The notes below the pieces were generated by a model. The model made no database searches. It had not been told where the DNA came from and worked only from the letters and a program-made list of their open reading frames with translations. From IMG/VR virus record IMGVR_UViG_3300044510_000143, positions 1 to 25,462 of that record: DNA of 25,462 bases, one strand, 5' to 3'. Positions 9,094 to 16,253 of the stretch are shown here, piece by piece. The position numbers and the translations under genes are program-made. Every line of letters begins with the position of its first letter. The first letter of the stretch is position 1. The DNA is from a virus.

Positions 9094-9177
9094 ACCCTTT
9101 TACCTTTTTCCCCTGTTATTTTTACACTTTTTAAAATACAATATTCGTGTAAATATTATAGGTAAAAGGGATAAGGA
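9094..9177. promoter_or_regulatory. Divergent control region with nested inverted repeats
   Basis: This 84-base gap separates the leftward tail-tip operon from the rightward IPT operon. A perfect 10-base inverted repeat (CCCTTTTACC at 9095-9104, GGTAAAAGGG at 9161-9170) places the same GGTAAAAGGG just upstream of both ATGs, where it serves as the ribosome-binding region. Inside it a perfect 7-base inverted repeat (TTTACAC at 9121-9127, GTGTAAA at 9147-9153) is set 19 bases apart, with AT-rich DNA between. No convincing sigma70 -35/-10 pair is present on either strand. A phage-modified or sigma-switch promoter pair, or a regulator dyad, is inferred. Confidence 0.5.
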
Positions 9178-10197
9178 ATGCCATATTTTAATTATAATAA
9201 TGCAAAAATTAGTATAACTGGACAGGCATTTATGGCCGAATCAGTGGGTATTTCCATGGAAAATGCACTTTCTCCCTCCTTTCTTCTGAACAGAAGAAGC
9301 TCTGAAAACTATATCCCAGAAGATGGCATGCGGGGCTCTTTATCTTTAAGATATTATCTAACTGGAGTAGATCCTTTAAAAAACTTCTTGAAGAATGAAA
9401 AAGATGTAATATCTATAAACTTTAACGGTCTAGAAATAAAAAGCGGATATTTAACTTCGTATGGGTTTGAGGCCTCTCCATTCTCCCCTGTTATTGTAGA
9501 TGCAGATATAACGTTTTATGATACTTTAGTAGGATCATTTTTACCTTTGAAAGAGACAAATGAGCCTCCAAACTTTGTCACTTTCAAGTCTTTGAGTTTC
9601 GACGTGACCGGCGCTGACTTAAATGATAATACAATTTCTTTCTCTTATAAATACGATTCCACAATAGAGCCGCTTTACACAGTGGGTCAGACTACCCCTA
9701 AAGAGGTAAGATTTTTAGAGAAATCTCAGAATTTATCAGTAAAGGCTTACGATTTGGGCAATATTTTCTCCCATACGGGCAAATTTATAACCGCCAACGT
9801 GTCAATTGGCACAGAATCTTACGACATTAAGGGAATTTTGACTTCAAAAGAGACCTCTGCTTCGTTCGGAGATAAAATCATCAGTTCCTTAGAGATAACG
9901 CAAAGTACTTACGGTAATAAACCGATCGTCAAAGATGTTTCCCCCTCGTCTGTTGCTTGGGGAAATGAAATTCTTATATCGGGTAGCAATTTGGACACTA
10001 CAACGGCTGTCCTATTTAAACACAACTTATATTCTACAAAAATAACTCATTTTGGCGAAAATATAATAAAAGTAAAAGTGCCCAAATTTGCTAGAAGTGG
10101 AAGTTTTACTGTAATTAATTTAGCTGGAGAAACAAGAGTGCCAGAAGACTCCCGAAGTCAAGCCGGTGGATTTTCAGATGGCATTAAAATAACATGA
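9178..10197 (+). CDS. IPT/TIG-domain virion protein with tail-tube-like N-terminal domains
   Basis: This 339-residue protein is the first of five overlapping rightward genes. Residues about 5-125 and 130-243 look like two related beta domains: each has an N-terminal strand pair, a Gly-containing SGYL or IKGIL strand, and an end of the type VDADITFYD or IISSLEITQ. The overall impression is of phage tail-tube folds, but this is inference. Residues about 248-339 are a clear IPT/TIG Ig-like domain: PIVKDVSPSSVAWGNEILISG, SNLDTTTAVLF, IIKVKVP and GSFTVINLAG. The start is supported by AAGGG 8-10 bases upstream of the ATG. Its stop overlaps the next gene as ATGA. It could be a decorated tail-tube or distal-tail protein. 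Host-surface contact is a possible role for the Ig-like part. Confidence 0.65.
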   Translation: MPYFNYNNAKISITGQAFMAESVGISMENALSPSFLLNRRSSENYIPEDGMRGSLSLRYYLTGVDPLKNFLKNEKDVISINFNGLEIKSGYLTSYGFEASPFSPVIVDADITFYDTLVGSFLPLKETNEPPNFVTFKSLSFDVTGADLNDNTISFSYKYDSTIEPLYTVGQTTPKEVRFLEKSQNLSVKAYDLGNIFSHTGKFITANVSIGTESYDIKGILTSKETSASFGDKIISSLEITQSTYGNKPIVKDVSPSSVAWGNEILISGSNLDTTTAVLFKHNLYSTKITHFGENIIKVKVPKFARSGSFTVINLAGETRVPEDSRSQAGGFSDGIKIT

Positions 10198-10916
10198 TTA
10201 TAAGCGGAAAAATTGGTGAAACGATTAAAGTTACTGGAAAAAATTTCTCCACGGTAACTAGGGTTAATCTTTTAACGGAAGACTGTCAATTTGAGGTTTT
10301 AAATGATAACTTGATGAATATAGTTATTCCCTCCTTTGGGACCTCTTCGTTTCCCGTATTTTCGTCTGATTATACAAGTAGCTTGTCAACTGGAGTAGAT
10401 AAAATAAGCGTTTATCCAGCCCCTTTGGCCTTAGATAGGCATACTGGAATGTATTTGGATACCATTCAGATGTCTGGACTTTATTTCTCTGGGGTTACTG
10501 GCGTTAAACTTAACAATATAGAATGTCCATTTTCGGTGCTTTCTAACGACAGCATAAATTTTGTCATACCTTCTGGCGATACTAGATCAACTATCAAATT
10601 GCAAACCATAGATGGATTAGAGTCTTTATCTGATTTTAAATTTTTCCCAGAAATTCTCATAACAGGCTTCAATCTAAGCAGTGCCACTACCGGACAGAAT
10701 TTGCAAATACTAGGCAAATATTTCTTCCCCGAACTTCTTTTGGGGACTGACTCGAAATTTATGGTTTCATTTAATGGAGATCAATCCACGGGATCTTTTA
10801 CTAGAATAGGAAATTTTATTTTATCTGGATTAATACCTACTGGAGCCATCTCTGGAGAAGTCAAAATTGCTAAAAATGCCGAAGCAACCGGGTTAATTGA
10901 ATATTATCAATCATGA
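10194..10916 (+). CDS. IPT/TIG Ig-like repeat protein (about three domains)
   Basis: The 240-residue protein starts at an ATGA overlap with the preceding gene and ends in another. It consists of about three IPT/TIG-like units: residues 1-75 (IISGKIGETIKVTGKNF, VTRVNLL), about 80-155 (YLDTIQMSGLYFSGVTGVKL, INFVIPSGD) and about 155-240 (ILITGFNLSSATTGQNLQIL, ISGEVKIAK). IPT domains are Ig-like folds used in surface and adhesion proteins. There is no signal peptide or membrane segment, which fits a virion part rather than a secreted protein. The first unit begins immediately at the start Met with no leader, as if the preceding protein's Ig array simply continues here. The precise role is unknown; a fibre or tail decoration is inferred. 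Confidence 0.65.
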   Translation: MIISGKIGETIKVTGKNFSTVTRVNLLTEDCQFEVLNDNLMNIVIPSFGTSSFPVFSSDYTSSLSTGVDKISVYPAPLALDRHTGMYLDTIQMSGLYFSGVTGVKLNNIECPFSVLSNDSINFVIPSGDTRSTIKLQTIDGLESLSDFKFFPEILITGFNLSSATTGQNLQILGKYFFPELLLGTDSKFMVSFNGDQSTGSFTRIGNFILSGLIPTGAISGEVKIAKNAEATGLIEYYQS

Positions 10917-11692
10917 GTATTTCATTTAATATCCAATCTAACCAACCTAGTCTTTCTGCGTCTGTTTTGCAAAGCGGTAAGAAATCTAGCGCTCAAGCTG
11001 GATATACTACTCATGTTTATGGCGGCGACAATTTAAATAATTTGACTGGCGTATTCTTAATAGGCTCTACCCCGGAAGTGTCTAATTTGTTAGATATTCC
11101 TAGCGGGCAATTCGGTACGAACCAAAGCCAAAACGTTACATTTAACGTCAACGCCGTGACTTTTAATACTCCTAGACTAAAATCAGATATATATTCCCTT
11201 AAAGTATCAGACCAATTTGGAAAATCATCTCAGATATCTGATGCTCTTAAAATATTAGATAATTCAATCATAGCTATAGAAACTTTCGAAAGTGAAGAAT
11301 CTGAGCTTATAGGAAATGACGCGAACTACTTTAGCGCCACCGATATCAATAATACCTTTGGAGGGGTTGAAATTAAATCTTTTGATTTAACCAGTGCGAA
11401 AACTGGTATATGTATAAGTTTGTTCGATAAGATGGGAGAATATGCTGACAATATAGGATCTTCTACTTTTAGATTGACTTGGACAGGAGATGCGTCAATC
11501 GACTATGGCGAGATGACCACTTACGACGTAACGACTGAAGGCGGAACAGAATATTGTTGGTCTGGAGATTTTACTCCGTTGCCAATTGGAACATATGGTC
11601 GATATTCTATTTCATTTGTATCTGGAAACTTTTCCCCCGACGCCGGGACGAATTTTAGAATCGGTCTATTTTATATGAAGAAGAGGGCCTAA
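10913..11692 (+). CDS. IPT-like protein with shared C-terminal virion domain
   Basis: This 259-residue protein starts at an ATGA overlap. Residues about 10-115 form one Ig/IPT-like unit (AGYTTHVYGGDNLNNLTGVFL, VTFNTPRLKSDIYSLKVSD). After a short acidic linker (ETFESEESE) comes a distinct domain, residues about 139-259, which is closely repeated at the end of the 753-residue protein downstream. Shared landmarks are KSF.L, GSSTF.L.W.GD, NYG or DYG, DVTTEGG, CW.G.FT.LP and GTYGRYSI.FVSGNFSP. Each copy has two cysteines, which could pair. The domain is not one I can name. A common C-terminal module on two co-transcribed proteins suggests a shared docking or ligand-binding function. Confidence 0.6.
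   Translation: MSISFNIQSNQPSLSASVLQSGKKSSAQAGYTTHVYGGDNLNNLTGVFLIGSTPEVSNLLDIPSGQFGTNQSQNVTFNVNAVTFNTPRLKSDIYSLKVSDQFGKSSQISDALKILDNSIIAIETFESEESELIGNDANYFSATDINNTFGGVEIKSFDLTSAKTGICISLFDKMGEYADNIGSSTFRLTWTGDASIDYGEMTTYDVTTEGGTEYCWSGDFTPLPIGTYGRYSISFVSGNFSPDAGTNFRIGLFYMKKRA
11327..11689 (+). repeat. Duplicated C-terminal domain, copy A
   Basis: Codes for residues 139-259 of the 259-residue IPT protein. By eye more than half of the residues match copy B over about 105 positions, with identical runs DVTTEGG, TYGRYSI and FVSGNFSP. DNA conservation is lower, so the duplication or exchange is not recent. Confidence 0.8.
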
Positions 11693-11695
11693 ATT

Positions 11696-13957
11696 ATGGA
11701 ATTTTCTGGAACATTTGGTAAAGTTATTCAGTTGACTGGAAGGAATATATATAATATACCTGATTCTAGAATTTATATCAATTATCCAGAGGAGACGAAC
11801 AGAATCCTATCTTTTTCTGGAAATGGAGAAACTGGGATATATTTTTCTTTGCCGCGCTTAACAGAAAAAACAAATTCTATCATTTACTACAATACGATAA
11901 ACTATTCCATAATTACTGGAATAAAATATATTGATATTCCTTTCGTATCTGGATTTTCTCCCGTCTCTGGGCGATGGGGAGACACTATCCACGTTAGCGG
12001 AAAAGAGTTTATAGAAGTCACTGGAGTTTTCGTTGGAGACAGACCATCTGAAAACTTCTTCACTTCGGGGGAAAATAATTTATTTTTCACCATACCAGAT
12101 AAAGCTTCATTAGGGCCGGTAGAAATACGTACTACGGGCGGAACCGTAAGTACTTCTTTCTCCGGCATCTTTAACACTGGAAGTTTTACGGGAGACTTAC
12201 AGATAATAGTCCCCCCGATTGCTATAAGTGGTTTTACCCCAGACAGAGCTAAGTATAATGAAGAAATTTTTGTTACCGGCAGAAGTTTTCAAAAAGTTAA
12301 TCTAATTAGCTTAACCGGAATACGTAACCTAATTGATTTGGACGTGTTCGACATATTAGGGACTACGGGCATAAAGTTTAGATTACCGAGCGGCGTTTTA
12401 AACGCTAACCCATTTAGATTGAGCAGCGTCGGTTTCGTTTTAGATGGAGAAACAACAGTCCCAACCGGATTCGAAGTTGTAGAAACCGAAGATAAATTAT
12501 ACATAACCGGATATTCTATTATTAACATAATAGATAACACGGGCAAATACCAAGATATAATTCCAATTTCAGGTACGAACATGCAGGGAAGATCATTTTT
12601 CTTTCAAGGATATACTATTAGTGGGGAAAGACCGAATTATATTGAAAGCCTTAGTTATAATTATATAAATAATGAGTATGTTGAGCTTGAAGTCCCAAAG
12701 GAAATTATAAGGGGTCCTATTTATATAAGCGGAGAAGAAGGCCTCCGAAGAAGCGAAGATCATTTTACGCCAATCCCAACAATTTTTGAAACGTCTTCAA
12801 AATATTTGACTATAGGTACAGAGTTCAAGATTAAAGCTAGAAACGCTTCTGAAATATATAAAGTTTTAGGTATAAGCGGATTTAACCAATATGAGAATAA
12901 AACTGGAATCTACATAGTATCCAATCAAGATTTTTCTTTCGTTTCCGTGCAGGAGGAGCAGGTAGGAAAATACGCTTCCGACAATTACTTTGGCAATATA
13001 TCTTTGAACTTTGATTCTTTACATGATAGATATCCCTCTGGAATAAAGACTGGCCACGTCTTAATAACTGGACTAATTAATAACTCCTTTGTTGGAACTG
13101 GTTTTTTATTTTTGGCAAGCAAAAACAATTTGGCAAGCGAATTTGACACGAACATTTTTACTAATATATTAAATTTAAAAAATAGCATAGAAACTAATTA
13201 TGAAATACCTGATTTCCAAGACGCATTATTTACTGGAGTAACCTTCATAGACTCTAAAATCCCAGTAATACTTGGATTTAAAGAAAGGGTCGCTAGAAGC
13301 GGAGAACTTGAAGTGACTGGAAAATATTTAATGTCTATCACGGGATTTTTATTAAAAGGCTTTTCAGAAACTGGATCAATAAACAGTGGAAATTTCGTGG
13401 GAATCCCAGAGCAAGGCATTGTTACTAAACTTGATGAAGCCTCATCTTCGAATGTATATGAAGCGCAGCAGGTAATAACAATAAGAACTCAAGACCTAGG
13501 GTTTACCGAAAAAAGCGGATCAACCTCCATAGAGAGGGCTTATTCAGAGCTCCCCGTGAAAACACCCGAGGCGGTCGGAAGCGTTACTACATTTGCTTCG
13601 GCGGCAGAATTGAATAACGCGATGGCTGGGACGGAGGTAAAATCTTTTAGTTTATCAGATCCTAAAACAGAATTATGCTTAAAAACCCTTGATATAGCTT
13701 TGGGCTATGGCGATAACGTGGGGTCATCCACTTTTAACCTGTCTTGGGTTGGAGACGTTCCTATAAATTACGGCAACCTAACAGTCGAAGACGTAACCAC
13801 CGAAGGCGGGGTAAATTCTTGTTGGCAAGGTAATTTTACCTCTTTGCCCGCTGGTACTTATGGAAGATATTCTATAACTTTTGTTTCCGGTAATTTTTCT
13901 CCTAACGGGGGGGCTCTTTACAACATAGGTGTATTTACATTCTCTAAATTATCATGA
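11696..13957 (+). CDS. Large multi-IPT/TIG Ig-like protein, candidate fibre or adhesin
   Basis: The 753-residue protein starts 3 bases after the preceding stop. I count about six IPT/TIG-like units over residues 1-600, recognised by recurring lead strands such as GKVIQLTGRNI, GDTIHVSGKEFIEVTGV, NEEIFVTGRSF, QDIIPISGTNM and GELEVTGKYLMSITGF, each followed about 40-60 residues later by a FxxP or xVP strand. PFVSGFSPVSGRWG and IAISGFTPDRAKY are typical IPT openings. Residues about 631-753 repeat the C-terminal domain of the preceding protein. It has no signal peptide, no membrane segment and few cysteines. Size and build suit an elongated fibre. Receptor binding is inferred from the fold and the location beside tail genes. 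Confidence 0.7.
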   Translation: MEFSGTFGKVIQLTGRNIYNIPDSRIYINYPEETNRILSFSGNGETGIYFSLPRLTEKTNSIIYYNTINYSIITGIKYIDIPFVSGFSPVSGRWGDTIHVSGKEFIEVTGVFVGDRPSENFFTSGENNLFFTIPDKASLGPVEIRTTGGTVSTSFSGIFNTGSFTGDLQIIVPPIAISGFTPDRAKYNEEIFVTGRSFQKVNLISLTGIRNLIDLDVFDILGTTGIKFRLPSGVLNANPFRLSSVGFVLDGETTVPTGFEVVETEDKLYITGYSIINIIDNTGKYQDIIPISGTNMQGRSFFFQGYTISGERPNYIESLSYNYINNEYVELEVPKEIIRGPIYISGEEGLRRSEDHFTPIPTIFETSSKYLTIGTEFKIKARNASEIYKVLGISGFNQYENKTGIYIVSNQDFSFVSVQEEQVGKYASDNYFGNISLNFDSLHDRYPSGIKTGHVLITGLINNSFVGTGFLFLASKNNLASEFDTNIFTNILNLKNSIETNYEIPDFQDALFTGVTFIDSKIPVILGFKERVARSGELEVTGKYLMSITGFLLKGFSETGSINSGNFVGIPEQGIVTKLDEASSSNVYEAQQVITIRTQDLGFTEKSGSTSIERAYSELPVKTPEAVGSVTTFASAAELNNAMAGTEVKSFSLSDPKTELCLKTLDIALGYGDNVGSSTFNLSWVGDVPINYGNLTVEDVTTEGGVNSCWQGNFTSLPAGTYGRYSITFVSGNFSPNGGALYNIGVFTFSKLS
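13586..13954 (+). repeat. Duplicated C-terminal domain, copy B
   Basis: Codes for residues 631-753 of the large multi-IPT protein. It aligns without large gaps to copy A from the EVKSF motif to the last residues. Both cysteines of copy A (in the CLK/CIS and CW positions) are kept. Confidence 0.8.
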
Positions 13958-14328
13958 GTCATTTAATTTTTATTGAACCGTTAGAGATATCCGGCTTTTC
14001 CCCTAAAATGGCTGGAACTGGATTTAATTTTTTAATTACCGGAAAGAATTTCGAAGACGCCACGACTGTTTATTTCTTAAACCAATTTGAAGAAAGGTTT
14101 ACTACTCCATTTTCATTAGATCCAGCTAAGAATATAACTGGAAGGATACCCTATCTGAACCCCCCAGAGGGCTTTTATAAAATCGGGGTAGAAAACGAAA
14201 TAAGTACAGTAGAAAAATGCTGCATACAGATAACTGGCTTATCCTTCCCGCCAATTACTGGATTAACTGACTCCACAACATACTATCTAAAATGGCATTC
14301 TGAAACGGGAATGGTGTGGCAACAGTAG
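13954..14328 (+). CDS. Small single-IPT-domain protein
   Basis: The 124-residue protein starts at an ATGA overlap with the large IPT gene and closes the operon. Residues about 5-92 form one IPT/TIG unit (PLEISGFSPKMAGTGFNFLITG, KNFEDATTVYFL, ITGRIPYLNPPEGFYKIGV). The remaining 30 residues (GLSFPPITGLTDSTTYYLKW, ending VWQQ) may be a separate short cap or the start of another module. The role is unknown; shared transcription points to the same virion structure as its neighbours. Its stop abuts the stop of the opposing gene directly. Confidence 0.6.
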   Translation: MSHLIFIEPLEISGFSPKMAGTGFNFLITGKNFEDATTVYFLNQFEERFTTPFSLDPAKNITGRIPYLNPPEGFYKIGVENEISTVEKCCIQITGLSFPPITGLTDSTTYYLKWHSETGMVWQQ

Positions 14329-14341
14329 CTACTTCTTTGCC
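14318..14341. terminator. Possible bidirectional hairpin at convergent stops
   Basis: Two operons meet head-on with abutting stop codons (TAG ends at 14328, the opposite TAG ends at 14329). The stops form a perfect palindrome AGTAGCTACT (14324-14333), flanked by GGCAA (14318-14322) and TTGCC (14337-14341). This could fold as a hairpin in both transcripts. There is no clear T-run after it, so a true intrinsic terminator is uncertain. Confidence 0.3.
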
Positions 14342-15057
14342 GCTTTCAATCTTACAATCAGCTCAAATATTTTAACATTTGGAATATCTTGGGTTGACTG
14401 AAAGTTTTCCGCTCCCTCGCATTTCTCTTTTATTAGTTTAGCCTTTAGTACGTCGAAGGAAATTCCCTTATCTTTCATTATATTCTCGAGGAGAGATTTA
14501 GGGTTAAATTCATTTGATGGAGTACTTGGTTCTTCGATTTTCACTGACCCCACTTCTTCCTGAGATACGATATTTATTTTAAGGAAGTTCCTTACGCAAC
14601 GGACAAAGGCTCTATTCTCGGCTATCGGGCCTAGATAATGTCTGGCAAAATTAGAAGTATTACTTGTTGATGCATCGCCGATCGCGGAGAAAACAACTTC
14701 TTTGTTTTCCGTCTCATAATTCGGTGCCCAGACTATCGAACAAGTAGCAACAACATATTCTGGACTTGGAGAAACTACATCGTATTTAACACTCGTAAAA
14801 CCACGAATCTGAGCCAACTCCTTGATCCCACCTAGTAAAATTAATAAATCTCTATCTTCAAGTCCTTCAATCGAAGTGGGGACTGGCTTGTTTTTTTTCT
14901 CGAAGTTTTGGCGATTTGCCACTAGGAATTCTGGCTTCACCATCTTTCGCCAATCGATCATCCCGCTCTCATTGAAAATGTATTGGACATCTTCATTCTC
15001 TATGAGGCCGAACTCGTTTCTAACGAAAGCTTTTGGGGGACTAACCTTTTTAGACAT
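14329..15057 (-). CDS. Candidate Rad52-like single-strand annealing protein
   Basis: This 242-residue protein has a pattern seen in phage single-strand annealing proteins of the Rad52/ERF-like group: GGIKELAQIRGFTSVKY (residues about 76-92), a V.ATCSI.W strand (103-110), VVFSAIGDAS (121-130) and IAENRAFVRCVRNFLKI (145-161), comparable to the family's A.E.RA..RA(L/V)R helix. The C-terminal part (185-238; SLLENIMKDKGISFDVLKAK, then DIPNVKIFELIVRLK) is a small helical region often attached to such proteins. These proteins anneal complementary DNA during phage recombination and repair. Its place in a replication block supports this. It has its own promoter directly at the ATG. Assignment to an exact family would need a profile search. 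Confidence 0.5.
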   Translation of the reverse strand: MSKKVSPPKAFVRNEFGLIENEDVQYIFNESGMIDWRKMVKPEFLVANRQNFEKKNKPVPTSIEGLEDRDLLILLGGIKELAQIRGFTSVKYDVVSPSPEYVVATCSIVWAPNYETENKEVVFSAIGDASTSNTSNFARHYLGPIAENRAFVRCVRNFLKINIVSQEEVGSVKIEEPSTPSNEFNPKSLLENIMKDKGISFDVLKAKLIKEKCEGAENFQSTQDIPNVKIFELIVRLKAAKK

Positions 15058-15062
15058 AATTA

Positions 15063-15091
15063 ATTATGCCATTCGAGGACCACCTAGTCAA
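15063..15091 (-). promoter_or_regulatory. Sigma70-type promoter of the Rad52-like gene, predicted leaderless
   Basis: On the minus strand: TTGACT (15091-15086), a 17-base spacer, then CATAAT (15068-15063) with an extended TGG before it. Only 5 bases separate the -10 box from the ATG at 15057, so transcription should begin at or inside the start codon. The -35 box overlaps the last codons of the upstream GT9 gene. Confidence 0.6.
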
Positions 15092-16253
15092 CCTTAAAGA
15101 TGTAAAAATTCTCCATGTCCCTCCAGAACTCTTCGCTGTCTATAACCCCGCAATATTCTGGCCTCAGACTGGAGATGGGAGCGTTCTTCTTCCAAGCCGC
15201 AACGCTAGGATATATTTTACCTTCCGAAATTAAAAACTTATTAGATTTATAAACTAAATTTTGTACCCCGATTTCTTTAATTTTTTCTATATCTGTTGGG
15301 TTAGGGGACAGCTTTTGAGAAATAAAACCAAAGTCTAAATAGTCGAATTTCTTTTTATCAACTTCTTCTTTGCTCATCTCGCTTATGAGGACACAGTTTA
15401 AGCCTATTTTTTGTAAGCTTTTAACAAACAATGGGTCATTATTTTCGTCTATAAAATAAACTATTTGCTCGATTTTCCCCTTAAAACTCTTTAAAATGTC
15501 AATGTTTATTGGGTTTTTAGTGACAATGTTACATTTAGTTCTCTTTAATTGTTCTAATAGAAATTGTTCATTGTGATATAGGTCCATTCTGACCAGCAGG
15601 GTGTCGATTCCGTTAATCTCTATAACGGAGTTTGGAATCATTTCGATGTTTATTTTATTAAAATTCGGTCCACGTAATATGGTGGTAAGATTAATCCTTT
15701 CCTTAAGTCCAAGCATTTCAAATATTTTATTTGCAATATATTCTGGCTTTATATTGTTTATGACTTTAGGATTTTCGTTTGCAGAATACGAAGGCTTGTG
15801 TCCATTTCTATCTGGCTCTATTAGAAGAACATCTTCCTCCTTCGACCAGTAAGGCTTGGAGTGCTCTTTAAACATGTTTGGATATAGCCCCAAAATCTTT
15901 GTATAAGCGGACGCCAAATGAATTGGGAAACTGTCTATGCCTACGTGAAGCAGAGATCTTCTAACTACATAGGCTAATTGATTAATATTGGTTTGGCCAT
16001 TCAGATTGATGCAATTATGGAGCTTTGGCTCCTCTTTGCCGCCAACCTGTAAAATATTTATTCCATGATCTCCCAAAACCGGAGAAATGAAATCTAGAAC
16101 TTCTTCCCAATAATCGTAACGGCGAGAATTAAATTTAGCAAAGCCATGCAGAGTTATGTACTTATCAAACGGTATAGGGAAAAACTTTTCAAAAATGAAA
16201 GGTTTATCTATCTTTAAACCGCAAGAAGTAGCGTAAGACTCAAGAATGTGCAT
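15084..16253 (-). CDS. GT9-type glycosyltransferase, C-terminal (nucleotide-sugar) half plus extra domain
   Basis: The 389-residue protein begins in the middle of a GT9 (heptosyltransferase-like, GT-B) fold. KYITLHGFAKFNSRRYDYWEEV (residues about 31-52) is the start of the C-terminal Rossmann domain. INILQVGGKEEPKL, then LNGQTNINQLAYVVRRS and LHVGIDSFPIHLAS (65-115) are the sugar-nucleotide-binding signature, including the GxDS..xHLA motif. The N-terminal half of the fold is missing here but is found at the end of the upstream gene, which overlaps by 14 bases in another frame. Residues about 195-389 are a further alpha/beta region that I do not recognise. No ribosome site is visible before the ATG, so coupling or frameshifting is likely. 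The acceptor (host surface sugar, modified base or virion) is unknown. Confidence 0.65.
   Translation of the reverse strand: MHILESYATSCGLKIDKPFIFEKFFPIPFDKYITLHGFAKFNSRRYDYWEEVLDFISPVLGDHGINILQVGGKEEPKLHNCINLNGQTNINQLAYVVRRSLLHVGIDSFPIHLASAYTKILGLYPNMFKEHSKPYWSKEEDVLLIEPDRNGHKPSYSANENPKVINNIKPEYIANKIFEMLGLKERINLTTILRGPNFNKINIEMIPNSVIEINGIDTLLVRMDLYHNEQFLLEQLKRTKCNIVTKNPINIDILKSFKGKIEQIVYFIDENNDPLFVKSLQKIGLNCVLISEMSKEEVDKKKFDYLDFGFISQKLSPNPTDIEKIKEIGVQNLVYKSNKFLISEGKIYPSVAAWKKNAPISSLRPEYCGVIDSEEFWRDMENFYIFKVD

Noticed and set aside
9121-9155. T4-type late promoter (TGTAAATA resembles TATAAATA)
   Set aside because: Only one near match per strand, with a mismatch in the core and within the dyad arms; no other late gene here shows it, so it is not called.
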